NCBI RefSeq assembly: GCF_023078455.1
Contig: NZ_CP095740.1
Location: forward strand, 3,522,001-3,586,000
DNA: 64,000 bases
DNA from: Luteibacter aegosomatis
GTDB lineage: Bacteria; Pseudomonadota; Gammaproteobacteria; Xanthomonadales; Rhodanobacteraceae
Reading direction: 5' to 3'
Made by a program: the position numbers and the translations under genes. Positions 16,968-25,826 of this stretch are shown here, piece by piece; positions within the stretch are counted from its first letter, which is position 1, and each line of letters begins with the position of its first letter. A model generated the notes under the pieces. It made no database searches and had not been told where the DNA came from. It saw only the letters and a program-made list of their open reading frames with translations.

Positions 16968-19633
16968 GCTTCGACCTCCACCGCATCGTCGAAGCGATAG
17001 ACGAAGCCGGCGTCGGCCACGTCGACCTCCACGCGTTCCATCGACGCACCCGTCATCGTGCGTGTGAGGAAGGCGCGGCTGACGTCGGGCAGCATGGTAT
17101 TGGTGAGGATGGCGCCGATCATGCGGCCACCGGATTCGCTCTCGGTGCAACGGGATACGACGTGATCCACCACCGCGTCGGTGTAGGCGAAGGTCACGCC
17201 ATAGCGGGACTCCACGCGCCGACGAATGCGCTCGAGCTGCAGCCGCACGATGCTGCCAAGCATCGGGCCGCTCAGCGGGTAGTACGGCACCGTGACGAGA
17301 CGACCCAGCAAGGCCGGGGGAAACACGTCGAGCAGCGGCGCGCGCAGCGCGGCGGCCATCGTCTCCGGATCGGGTTGGGTAGCGGCCCGCGCGTACAGGT
17401 GCGCGATCGCCTCGGTGCCCGCATTGGTCGTAAGGATGATCAACGTGTTGCGGAAGTCGATGGAGCGGCCTTCGCCGTCTTCCATCACGCCCTTGTCGAA
17501 CACCTGGAAGAAGATCTCGTGGACGTCGGGATGCGCCTTCTCCACCTCGTCGAGCAGGACCACCGAATACGGCCGGCGGCGCACGGCCTCGGTCAGCACG
17601 CCGCCCTCGCCGTAGCCCACGTAGCCGGGAGGCGCGCCCTTGAGCGTGGAAACGGTATGCGCTTCCTGGAATTCGCTCATGTTGATGGTGATGAGGTTCT
17701 GCTCGCCGCCGTACAGCGCCTCGGCGAGCGCCAACGCGGTCTCCGTCTTGCCCACGCCCGAGGTGCCCGCGAGCAGGAACACGCCGACCGGCTTCGACGG
17801 GTCGTCCAGCCCGGCGCGCGAGGTCTGCACGCGGCGGGCGATGGCCTGCATCGCATGATCCTGTCCGATCACCCGCTTGCCGAGGGTATCGGCCAGGTTC
17901 AGCACGGCATCCACTTCGCTGTGCAACATGCGGCCCACCGGAATGCCGGTCCAGTCGGCGAGCACGGCCGCCACCGCCTGCGCATCGACCCAGGGGTGGA
18001 TGAGCGGATGTTCGCCCTGCAGGTCCGCGAGGTTGGCCTGGAGCGTCGCCAGTTCGATGCGCACGGCATCGGCGTCGAAGGCGTCCGTGGCGGCGCTCGC
18101 CTCGCGCAGCCTGGCCCGCAGGCCGAGGATGGATTCGACCAGGCCCTTTTCGTCGTGCCAGGCCTGTTCCAGTTCCGCCAGCTTCTCCACTTCGAGGGCC
18201 GTCGCGGTCTCGACCGCGGCGGCGCGTGCCGACGTATCCATGCCCACCGCCGATTCCCGGCGGATGATCGACGCCTCCACTTCCAGCGCCTCGATGCGGC
18301 GGCGCGCATCGGCCACGGCGGCAGGCACCGCATGATGGCTCACCGCCACGCGCGCGCAGGCCGTGTCGAGCAGGCTGACCGCCTTGTCGGGCAACTGGCG
18401 CGCGGGAATGTAACGATGCGACAACTTCACCGCCGCCTCGATCGCCTCGTCGAGCACCTGCACGCCGTGGTGCGACTCCATCACGCCCGCCACCGTGCGC
18501 AGCATCAGCACGCCGCGGCCTTCGTCGGGCTCGCCGACCTGTACGGTCTGGAAGCGACGGGTGAGCGCGGGGTCCTTCTCGATGTGCTTCTTGTATTCGG
18601 CCCAGGTAGTGGCGCCGATGGTACGCAGCGTACCCCGGGCGAGCGCGGGCTTGAGCAGGTTGGCCGCGTCGCCGGTACCGGCCGCGCCACCGGCGCCGAC
18701 CAGCGTATGCGCCTCGTCGATGAACAGGATCACCGGCTTGGGCGAGGCCTGCACTTCGTCGATCACCTGGCGCAGGCGGCTTTCGAATTCGCCCTTCATG
18801 CTCGCCCCCGCCTGCAACAGGCCCACGTCGAGCACGCGCAGCTCCACCTCGCGCAACGCGGGCGGCACGTCGCCGGCGACGATGCGACGCGCGAAACCCT
18901 CGACCACGGCGGTCTTGCCCACGCCGGCCTCGCCGACCAGCATCGGGTTGTTCTGGCGGCGCCGCATGAGGATGTCGACCACCTGGCGGATCTCGTCGTC
19001 GCGGCCGACCACCGGATCGATGGCACCGTCGCGAGCCTGCGCGGTGAGGTCCACGGTAAAGCGTTGCAAGGCCTCGCGCTTGCCGAGCGCGGCGGGTGCC
19101 GCATCGCCCGGGGTGCCTTCGCCCGCACGGAAGCCGTCGCTCGCGGCGAGGCGATCTTCCGGCGAGCCCGCGACGATCCCCGGCAGTTCGTCGAGGAGGC
19201 GCTCGGCCTGGAAGGTGCCGAACTCGGCGGAGATGTCGAGCAGCACGTGGCGCAGGCGCCGCGTGCGCAGCATGGCCACCAGGAGGTAACCCGTGCGCAC
19301 CTGCGATTCGCCGAAGGTGAGCGTGGCGTACACCCACGCACGCTCCACCGCTTCCTCGATGTCGGCCGACAGATCGCTCACCGACGAGGCGCCGCCGGGC
19401 AGTCGCTCCAGCGCGGCGGTGACGTCGCGCGCCAGTCGCGACGGGTCCAGCCCCGCGTGGCGAACGAGGCGATGCAGGTCGGAGTCGGCCAGTTCGAGGA
19501 TCTGCTGCAGCCAGTGCACGAGTTCCACCTCGCGATGGCCGCGCAGGCGGCAGGACACGGTGGCGCCCTCGATGGCCTTGTAGGCCACGGCGTTGAGTTT
19601 TCCGAACAGGGCGGTACGGCGGATGTCGCTCAC
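16964..19633 (-). CDS. clpV: T6SS sheath-recycling AAA+ ATPase ClpV (TssH)
   Basis: This 889-aa HSP100/ClpB-like ATPase has an N-terminal Clp repeat domain (1-150), NBD1 with Walker A GEAGVGKT near 233 and Walker B ILFIDEAHT, a coiled-coil middle region, and NBD2 with GTSGVGKT near 622 and VVLLDEVEKAHP. The start VSDIRRTALFGKLN matches the ClpV N-terminus. GTG 19633 overlaps the tssG stop (GTGA). In T6SS it disassembles contracted TssBC sheaths. The T6SS context and N-terminus separate it from ClpB. Confidence 0.94.
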   Translation of the reverse strand: MSDIRRTALFGKLNAVAYKAIEGATVSCRLRGHREVELVHWLQQILELADSDLHRLVRHAGLDPSRLARDVTAALERLPGGASSVSDLSADIEEAVERAWVYATLTFGESQVRTGYLLVAMLRTRRLRHVLLDISAEFGTFQAERLLDELPGIVAGSPEDRLAASDGFRAGEGTPGDAAPAALGKREALQRFTVDLTAQARDGAIDPVVGRDDEIRQVVDILMRRRQNNPMLVGEAGVGKTAVVEGFARRIVAGDVPPALREVELRVLDVGLLQAGASMKGEFESRLRQVIDEVQASPKPVILFIDEAHTLVGAGGAAGTGDAANLLKPALARGTLRTIGATTWAEYKKHIEKDPALTRRFQTVQVGEPDEGRGVLMLRTVAGVMESHHGVQVLDEAIEAAVKLSHRYIPARQLPDKAVSLLDTACARVAVSHHAVPAAVADARRRIEALEVEASIIRRESAVGMDTSARAAAVETATALEVEKLAELEQAWHDEKGLVESILGLRARLREASAATDAFDADAVRIELATLQANLADLQGEHPLIHPWVDAQAVAAVLADWTGIPVGRMLHSEVDAVLNLADTLGKRVIGQDHAMQAIARRVQTSRAGLDDPSKPVGVFLLAGTSGVGKTETALALAEALYGGEQNLITINMSEFQEAHTVSTLKGAPPGYVGYGEGGVLTEAVRRRPYSVVLLDEVEKAHPDVHEIFFQVFDKGVMEDGEGRSIDFRNTLIILTTNAGTEAIAHLYARAATQPDPETMAAALRAPLLDVFPPALLGRLVTVPYYPLSGPMLGSIVRLQLERIRRRVESRYGVTFAYTDAVVDHVVSRCTESESGGRMIGAILTNTMLPDVSRAFLTRTMTGASMERVEVDVADAGFVYRFDDAVEVEA

Positions 19634-20673
19634 GATGGCGTCCTCGATCGATTCGGTGCGATAGCGGAAAAAGCGTTCAGGACCAGGTCCTCGGCGTCGC
19701 CAGGCCCGGGGTAGCGCCCCATCCAGGTGGACAGCCCCATGCGTGCGCCGCGCCCGAGGTGCACGGACGGCACCTCGTCGCGCAGCAGCACCACCTGGAG
19801 ATCCCAGTCGACCTGGTCGGAGGCGTAGAAACGGACGATGGCGCCGAGCACGTCGAGCGCGTCGCCGCCGGGCAGGAAGCGACGGTAGTCGGCATAGCCG
19901 ACCGGACCCACGCGGATGCGGATGCGATGCTGCGCGTCGCGAACGGCCTCGCCCAGGACGGCGGTGGTGCCCAGCCCCGCCATGCCGCCCCCCATGCGCA
20001 AGCGCCCTTCGTCGGGCAGGGGCAACCAGCCCGGCGAGAACTCGTCGAGCTGCACCGGCAGGCCGAAGTAAGCCGAGACCATGGCGCGCAGGCCTTCCGC
20101 GGGACGGGCCTGCGCGACGAGGCGCCCGGCCATAAAGCGGCGGAAATCGTCCGGCAGCGCGTCGCGATCGTGCAGGGCGCCAGCATGGATGCCGACGAAG
20201 GCGCCGAGGTATCCCGCGAAGGCATCGTCGTGCGGCCGGTCCATCTGCACCGTGGGCTGGGACTCGGCCCACGCGCGATAGAACAGCGCCAGCATGCGGT
20301 GATGGAAGGTGTCGACGAAGGCCGTGAAGGTTCGGTCCTGCGCGCTGCGCTCGCGCTCGAGCGTGTATTCGGTCAGGTGCAGCGGCAAGGCGCCATGCGG
20401 TCCCCACAGTCCCAGCATCAGGCTGTGCACGCGCGGCGTGTCGCCGGCGCGATCCACGCGGTCGATGGTGCGCGACGCGAAACCCAGCGAGGGCGCGTGC
20501 GCCAGGCGCACGGCATCGTCGGCGGGGCGCAGCGACCGGCCGATGCGCGGATGCCGCGGATATGCGCATTCCGCCCGCCGCAGCGCGTCGTACCAGTCGT
20601 ACGCGCCCGGGTCGGCCTGCACCGCGTCGAACAGTGCTAGAGGATCGGGCGCGTGCCGGATCGTGCCGTCCAC
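19630..20673 (-). CDS. tssG: T6SS baseplate protein TssG
   Basis: This 347-aa TssG has the family features RPADDAVRLAHAPSLGFAS, LGLWGPHGALPLHLTEY and a central FYRAWAESQP. The GTG start at 20673 lies inside the 3' end of tssF, a 37-bp overlap that is the longest among the T6SS genes. With TssF and TssE it forms the baseplate wedge. Length is slightly above the usual 330-340 aa. Confidence 0.92.
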   Translation of the reverse strand: MDGTIRHAPDPLALFDAVQADPGAYDWYDALRRAECAYPRHPRIGRSLRPADDAVRLAHAPSLGFASRTIDRVDRAGDTPRVHSLMLGLWGPHGALPLHLTEYTLERERSAQDRTFTAFVDTFHHRMLALFYRAWAESQPTVQMDRPHDDAFAGYLGAFVGIHAGALHDRDALPDDFRRFMAGRLVAQARPAEGLRAMVSAYFGLPVQLDEFSPGWLPLPDEGRLRMGGGMAGLGTTAVLGEAVRDAQHRIRIRVGPVGYADYRRFLPGGDALDVLGAIVRFYASDQVDWDLQVVLLRDEVPSVHLGRGARMGLSTWMGRYPGPGDAEDLVLNAFSAIAPNRSRTPS

Positions 20674-22502
20674 CGGGCCACCTCGTTGCGTTCAAGGGTA
20701 TGCAACACCGTCTCGGCGAACGAATTCAGCGAGACGTAGCGTGCGAAGAAATGGCGCATCACCGCGCCGAACAGGTAGGCGCCGGTGCCTTCGAAGGCCC
20801 GGTCCTCGCAGGTCAGGGCGATTTCCAGCCCGCGCCCGTAGGTCACCGGTCCGCTCAAGGGCAGCCGTCGCACGATGGGCGTGGAACGCACCTCGCGCAC
20901 GCCTTCCACCAGGCGGCGTGCCGTCGCGTCGAATTCGTCGCTGTACAGGGACAGCATCTCGCGGATCGCCGCGGCGCCGTCGGCGTGGTCGAGCAGCGAC
21001 AGGTAATTCAGCTGAAGGTGGCTGATGAGTTTCCACGCGCCTTGCGTGTCGGCCATGGCGTCGCGTGGCCGCGTGGGGCCGGCCAGGCATCGGATGGCGC
21101 GTACCGGTGCATCGGTATCGAGATGGAAATCGGTGGCGCCCTTGCCGACCGGCATGTGCAGGGGCAGGTCGCGGTTGCTGCAGGTGAGCTGCATCCCGAG
21201 CTGGCGTAGCTGACTGGCATATGGCGCCTGCGCGCCGTCGACCAGCGCGATGAATACCTCGCCACCCACGTAGCTCGAACGCGGGCCATCGTCGCGCTGC
21301 CGCTGCGAAAGCACGCGCGGCTCGCGCCGCAGCGTGTAATAGGCCGAGGCCTTCCGGTGCCAGGTGCGGGCATTGCCGCCATAGAACGGAAAAAACGCCT
21401 GCTCGGGCTCCTGCCGGTCGCCGAAGCCCTGCACGTCGGCAACGTCGAAGACCTCGAAGTCCATCGGACGCGTGCGGTCAGCCAGCACGTGGTACTCGGC
21501 GAGGCCGTCGCGCAGGTGGATGCGGTCGGAGCGACGGGTGAACAAGTTGATCGCGGGCGTGCAATGCAGGCGGAAGTGGCTCGCGTCCACCGCGTTCTCG
21601 AGCCGGGGCAGCGCACGGTCGAGCCAGACCACCAGGTCGAATTCGCGGCGGGGCGTGCGCGGCAACGCGCGGGCCAGGCCGGCGAACGTCACGAAGAGGA
21701 ATCGTTGCGGGCAGGCGAAGTATTCCTGCAGCAGCCGGTAACCGCTGAACGTGCGGTCGCTGACGGGCAGCAAGGCTTCGTCGTCGCCGAAGCCCGCCTC
21801 GCGGATGGCCGAGCGATCCAGGTGCGCCACGTGCTCGCCCGCCAGCACCGACAAGCCCAGGCCATTGCCCAGCACCTGTTCGTGCAGCTGGCTCGGTAGA
21901 CCGTCGGCACCGCCGAAGAACACCTCGAGGGAATCGGTGGAAAACGCATCCAGCTGCGCGCCGCCGGTAAGCACGACGCGCAGGCGCAAGGCGGCCCGGG
22001 GACGCGTATGGGCGGGCACCGGCAGCGATGCCGCGGCGATGGCGGCGGGACTGGCGAAATAGCGCGCCTCGCCGATCGCCAGCGGCCGCAGCGTCACGTC
22101 GTGGGCGGTGCGGTATTCGCAGGCGGTGCGGTCGCCGAAGCCGATCTGCCCACGCAGGCTGCTACCCCGCGGCACGCGATGCCCTTCCACCGGAAGGCTT
22201 TCCGCATCGTCCACCGTCAGCTCCACCACCGCCATCGACGGCACCGGCTTGAGGAACGCGGGATACAGCATGTTCAACAGGTGCTGGGTGAACACCGGAT
22301 GCTGCGCGTCGAGCTTCATCTGCACGCGTGCCGCCATGAAGGCGAACCCTTCGAGCAGGCGCTCCACGTACGGATCCGCGCACTCGATGCCCTCCATTCC
22401 CAGGCGGCCGGCGATCTTCGGATAGGCCGCGGCGAACTCCGCCCCCATCTCGCGGACGTGCTGGAGTTCCTGGCTGTAGTAGCGGAGAAGTCGGGGATCC
22501 AT
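20637..22502 (-). CDS. tssF: T6SS baseplate protein TssF
   Basis: This 621-aa TssF starts MDPRLLRYYSQELQHVREMG, the typical N-terminus, with KIAGRLG and DPYVERLLEGFAFMAARVQ close behind. The C-terminal third contains HLQLNYLSL, and the C-terminus SLNSFAETVL. The ATG at 22502 is 5 bp downstream of the tssE stop; an upstream in-frame extension would overlap tssE and lacks family similarity. It is the major wedge component of the baseplate. Confidence 0.94.
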   Translation of the reverse strand: MDPRLLRYYSQELQHVREMGAEFAAAYPKIAGRLGMEGIECADPYVERLLEGFAFMAARVQMKLDAQHPVFTQHLLNMLYPAFLKPVPSMAVVELTVDDAESLPVEGHRVPRGSSLRGQIGFGDRTACEYRTAHDVTLRPLAIGEARYFASPAAIAAASLPVPAHTRPRAALRLRVVLTGGAQLDAFSTDSLEVFFGGADGLPSQLHEQVLGNGLGLSVLAGEHVAHLDRSAIREAGFGDDEALLPVSDRTFSGYRLLQEYFACPQRFLFVTFAGLARALPRTPRREFDLVVWLDRALPRLENAVDASHFRLHCTPAINLFTRRSDRIHLRDGLAEYHVLADRTRPMDFEVFDVADVQGFGDRQEPEQAFFPFYGGNARTWHRKASAYYTLRREPRVLSQRQRDDGPRSSYVGGEVFIALVDGAQAPYASQLRQLGMQLTCSNRDLPLHMPVGKGATDFHLDTDAPVRAIRCLAGPTRPRDAMADTQGAWKLISHLQLNYLSLLDHADGAAAIREMLSLYSDEFDATARRLVEGVREVRSTPIVRRLPLSGPVTYGRGLEIALTCEDRAFEGTGAYLFGAVMRHFFARYVSLNSFAETVLHTLERNEVARWTARSGTRPIL

Positions 22503-22507
22503 GGCGC

Positions 22508-23008
22508 TCAGCCGAGGCCCTCGAAGACGCTGAAGCGCGCCGTCTGCAGGTCCACCTCGGTTTTCAGGTAAAGGCCCAGCGGGAGCGGTTGCGCCCACAG
22601 GGTGGATTCGATGCGGAAGGACATCGTCAGGTGGTCCATGCGCGCGGCATCCACTTCGACGCTCACGCGCAAGGAGTCGGGTTCGAGGCGCGGCTCGAAG
22701 CGGACGATCGCCGCGCGCAGGCCTTGGCGGAACGCCTCCATGTCCATGCCCGCGACGATGCCGCCGGCCAGGTCGGGGATGCCGTAGCCCAGCGTGGAAT
22801 CCTCGACGTGCGGCAGACCGGACGCCGCCGCGTGCGGCGGCCGGGTGCAGTTGAACAGCCAGCCGAGATCGCGTGCCACGTACTCGCGCAGGCGGGCCGA
22901 CGTCATCACCCGTTGCTCCCTGCCCTCCTGCGCGACGTGCGGTTCGTCGTCGCGCAGGCGGTCGAGCAGCGAGGGTTGCAGTCGCTCCTGGGTGCTGAGG
23001 TCGGCCAT
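22508..23008 (-). CDS. tssE: T6SS baseplate protein TssE (gp25-like)
   Basis: This 166-aa gp25-like lysozyme-fold protein contains LRDDEPH, REYVARDLGWLFNCTRP, STLGYGIPDLAG and a C-terminal LTMSFRIESTLWAQPLPL segment. In phage T4 and T6SS this protein initiates sheath polymerisation at the baseplate. It follows hcp with a 7-bp gap and precedes tssF with a 5-bp gap. Length is normal. Confidence 0.92.
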   Translation of the reverse strand: MADLSTQERLQPSLLDRLRDDEPHVAQEGREQRVMTSARLREYVARDLGWLFNCTRPPHAAASGLPHVEDSTLGYGIPDLAGGIVAGMDMEAFRQGLRAAIVRFEPRLEPDSLRVSVEVDAARMDHLTMSFRIESTLWAQPLPLGLYLKTEVDLQTARFSVFEGLG

Positions 23009-23015
23009 GCGGAAC

Positions 23016-23522
23016 TCAGGCCGTGCCCTTGACTTCCTGCATGTTGAAGGTGAAGTCCTTGGTGCCGCCGGACTTCTTGCCTTCGTCGTCCTGCGGCTGG
23101 AACGAGTACTTGAACTTGCCGAAGTGCAGGGTGATGTTCTCGGTAAGGCGCTCGTCGCCGCCCGAGCCGCCGGTGGACACCGAGGTGACCATCACGCCCT
23201 CGGAAAGCTCGATCGTGACGAAGTCGGTCTGCTCGCCCGTGGCGTTGGTGACGTACAGGGTGGCGGTATCCACGCGGGCGCCGGTGCAGCAGGCGTTGAG
23301 CAGCGCGTTGGAGCAGGAGTCCACGAACTTGGTGATGGTGATGTCCTGCACGTTGGCCTTGCCGCCCGAGGCGTAGCCCGCGCCGGTGTGCAGGTTGCCG
23401 GTGTTGCTGGCGCCCCACGACCACGCGATGATCGGCACCTCGCCCTTGTGCTTGGAATGGTTCGAGGCGCCCTCGATCTTCACCTGACCGGGGCCGAACT
23501 TGATGTGCATGTCGAAAGCCAT
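23016..23522 (-). CDS. hcp: T6SS tube protein Hcp (TssD)
   Basis: This 168-aa Hcp forms the hexameric inner tube. It opens with MAFDMHIKF and has IIAWSWGAS, DITITKFVD, LYVTNATG and a final beta strand FTFNMQEV. There are three cysteines in a short stretch (SCSNALLNACCTG). The gap to the upstream tssC is 34 bp with a plain Shine-Dalgarno (AAGGAAAAA), one of the larger gaps in the operon; extra ribosome loading there would fit the high demand for Hcp. No effector extension. Confidence 0.95.
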   Translation of the reverse strand: MAFDMHIKFGPGQVKIEGASNHSKHKGEVPIIAWSWGASNTGNLHTGAGYASGGKANVQDITITKFVDSCSNALLNACCTGARVDTATLYVTNATGEQTDFVTIELSEGVMVTSVSTGGSGGDERLTENITLHFGKFKYSFQPQDDEGKKSGGTKDFTFNMQEVKGTA

Positions 23523-23556
23523 GGAGCTTTTTCCTTAACGTGTAGGGGGAAAGGGA

Positions 23557-25050
23557 TCAGGCGGCCTTGCCGGAAGGCAGGCGGGCGACCAGGCGCAGCG
23601 AGACGGTGAGGCCTTCGAGCTGGTAGTGCGGCTTGAGGTAGAACTTGGAGGTGTAGTAACCGGGATTGCCCTCCACCTCCTCCACCACCACCTGCGCGGC
23701 GGCGAGCGGCTTGCGCGCCTTGCTCTCCTCGCTGGAGTTCTGCGGATCGCCGTCGACGTAGTTGAGGATCCAGTCGCTGAGCCAGCTTTCCATCTGTTCG
23801 CGGGTGCTGAACGAACCGATCTTGTCCCGCACGATGCACTTGAGGTAGTGCGCGAAGCGCGAGCAGGCGAACATGTACGGCAGGCGGGCGCTCAGCGCGG
23901 CGTTGGCCGTGGCGTCCGGATCGTCGTATTCCTCCGGTCGCGCCAGCGACTGGGCGCCGATGAAAGCCGCCACGTCGGAGTTCTTGCGATGCACCAGCGG
24001 CATCAGGCCCATCTTGTCGAGCTCGGCCGAGCGGCGGTCGGTGATGGCGATTTCCGTCGGGCACTTCATGTCCACGCCGCCGTCGTCGGTGGGGAACGTG
24101 TGCGCCGGCAGGTTCTCGACCGCGCCGCCGGACTCCACGCCGCGAATGCGCGTGCACCAGCCGTACTGTTTGAACGAACGGTTGATGTTCACGCCAAGCG
24201 CGTAGGCCGCGTTCTGCCAGGTGTATTTCGACGAATCCGCGCCGGAGGTGTCTTCCTCGAAATCGAACTCCTCCACCGGATCGGACTTGGCGCCGTACGG
24301 CAGGCGCGACAGCGTGCGCGGCATGGCGAGGGCGACGTACTTGGCGTCGTCGCTGTCGCGCAGCGAGCGCCAGCCGGCGTAGTCGGGCGTGGTGTAGATC
24401 TTGGCCAGGTCGCGCGGGTTGGACAGCTCGTCCCAGTTGTCCATGCCCAGCAGGTGCGGCGCGGCCGCGGCGATGAACGGCGCGTGCGCGGCGGCGGCGA
24501 TCTGCGACATGCCGCGCAGCAGTTCGACGTCCTGCGGACTGTGGTCGAAGTAGTAGTCGCCCACCAGGCAACCGTACGGTTCGCCGCCGAGCTGGCCGTA
24601 TTCCTCTTCGTAGATCTTCTTGAAGATCGGGCTCTGGTCCCACGCCGTGCCCTTGTAGCGCTTGAGCGTACGGCCCAGCTCGTTCTTGGACAGGTTCATC
24701 ACCCGGATCTTGAGCTGGTTGTCGGTTTCGGTATTCGTCACCAGGTGGTGCAGGCCGCGCCACGCGCCTTCCAGTTGCTGGAACTGCGGGTGGTGCATGA
24801 TGAGGTTGATCTGCTCGGACAGCTTGCGGTCGATCTCGGCGATGTAGGCGTTGATCGTCTGCGTGACGTCGTCGGAAACGATGTCCGAACGGTCGAGCAC
24901 CTGCTCGGCCAACGTGCGCACGGCCGATTCCACTTCCTCGCGGGCGCGTTCGCTCTTGGGACGGAATTCCTTCGAAAGCAGCGCGGCGAAATCGTTGCCT
25001 TCGCCGAACTCGACGGCCGCCTGGGCGGCCTGGGTCTGGGTGGTGGCCAT
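23557..25050 (-). CDS. tssC: T6SS large sheath protein TssC (VipB)
   Basis: This 497-aa TssC shows family motifs QQLEGAWRGLHHLV, KNELGRTLKRYKGTAWDQS, EEYGQLGGEPYGCLVGDY, LPYMFACSRFAHYLK and a C-terminal YLKPHYQLEGLTVSLRLV. With TssB it builds the contractile sheath. It is separated from tssB by 3 bp, as in most clusters. Length matches the family. Confidence 0.96.
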   Translation of the reverse strand: MATTQTQAAQAAVEFGEGNDFAALLSKEFRPKSERAREEVESAVRTLAEQVLDRSDIVSDDVTQTINAYIAEIDRKLSEQINLIMHHPQFQQLEGAWRGLHHLVTNTETDNQLKIRVMNLSKNELGRTLKRYKGTAWDQSPIFKKIYEEEYGQLGGEPYGCLVGDYYFDHSPQDVELLRGMSQIAAAAHAPFIAAAAPHLLGMDNWDELSNPRDLAKIYTTPDYAGWRSLRDSDDAKYVALAMPRTLSRLPYGAKSDPVEEFDFEEDTSGADSSKYTWQNAAYALGVNINRSFKQYGWCTRIRGVESGGAVENLPAHTFPTDDGGVDMKCPTEIAITDRRSAELDKMGLMPLVHRKNSDVAAFIGAQSLARPEEYDDPDATANAALSARLPYMFACSRFAHYLKCIVRDKIGSFSTREQMESWLSDWILNYVDGDPQNSSEESKARKPLAAAQVVVEEVEGNPGYYTSKFYLKPHYQLEGLTVSLRLVARLPSGKAA

Positions 25051-25053
25051 CGA

Positions 25054-25569
25054 TCAGCCCTCCTTGCCGTCGGTGGAGGGATGGCGCGCCGACGTCAGGG
25101 ACGCCAGCAGCGCCGGGTCCTTGATGGCCTGGCCGATCAGTTTCTCCGCCCCGGCCTTGCCGTCGAGGTAGGTGCCGAGGTTGGCCAGCTGCATGCGCGC
25201 CTCGAGCAGCTTCGCCAGCGGTTCGACGCTGCGCGCCACGGCGGCGGGCGAGAAATCGTCCATCTGCCGGAACGACATCTCGACCATCAGGTTGCCCTCG
25301 CCCGACAGGGTGTTGGGCACGTCGAAGGACACCGACGGGGCAATGGACGTCATGCGCGCGTCGAAGTTGTCCACGTCGAATTCCGTCGCCTTGCGCTCCT
25401 CCACCGAGGGCAGGTCGTCCTTGTTGGCGCCGGAGAGGTCGGCCATCACGCCCATGGTGAAGGGGATGCTGACCTTCTTCTGGGCGCCGTAGAGCTCGAC
25501 GTCGTATTCGATCTGCACCCGAGGGGCGCGATTGCGCGCGATGAACTTCTGGCCGTTGCTGTTCGCCAT
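25054..25569 (-). CDS. tssB: T6SS small sheath protein TssB (VipA)
   Basis: This 171-aa TssB starts MANSNGQKFIARNRAPRVQI, then VELYGAQKKVSIPFTMGVMAD and a VEMSFRQMDDFSP segment. Its C-terminal tail (LTSARHPSTDGKEG) is short. It is the first gene of the - strand T6SS operon, so the main promoter should lie in 25570-25826. A Shine-Dalgarno (AGGAAAAAA) precedes the ATG. Confidence 0.95.
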   Translation of the reverse strand: MANSNGQKFIARNRAPRVQIEYDVELYGAQKKVSIPFTMGVMADLSGANKDDLPSVEERKATEFDVDNFDARMTSIAPSVSFDVPNTLSGEGNLMVEMSFRQMDDFSPAAVARSVEPLAKLLEARMQLANLGTYLDGKAGAEKLIGQAIKDPALLASLTSARHPSTDGKEG

Positions 25570-25826
25570 CGTTTTTTCCTGAGGTTACGATAGATTCAGT
25601 AAATCGATGTGACAGCAATATTTCATGCCATCAATCGAGGCGACATTGTCGGCCAGCCCCAGAAACACCTGAAATCGTTGCTCGATATAGGAGGTATAAC
25701 GACGCGTGATACCCGGAGGTGCAACTTTTGGCCCCATCGGGACGACTTACGCGCGGGAGCGCGGACCGGGTCCACAAGACCTTGCGATTCGCCCGGCGCG
25801 CATTGCCGCGTGATGGCGGCCCCGTC
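25570..25826. other. Divergent spacer between T6SS operon and corA
   Basis: These 257 bp must contain the T6SS operon promoter (leftward) and the corA promoter (rightward). The half next to tssB (about 25585-25640) is clearly AT-richer than the surroundings, as expected for a promoter. No convincing -35/-10 pair could be fixed. On the - strand a TGGCATG...TTGC sequence at about 25615-25630 resembles a sigma-54 site but has one base too many between the GG and GC. Two GGAGGT sequences (25690s and 25715-25720) lie upstream of corA but are too far from the chosen start to be its ribosome site. Confidence 0.45.

Noticed and set aside
17162-19714. 850-codon open frame on the + strand opposite clpV
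   Set aside because: It mirrors the ClpV codons (His/Arg/Gly-rich) and lacks family motifs. ClpV on the - strand is certain.
25615-25630. Sigma-54-like site upstream of tssB (TGGCATG...TTGC on the - strand)
   Set aside because: Eleven bases lie between GG and GC where ten are needed; sigma-54 spacing is strict.
25719-25826. Longer corA start at GTG 25719
   Set aside because: The added 36 residues are Arg-rich, unlike CorA N-termini, and no ribosome site is suitably placed.
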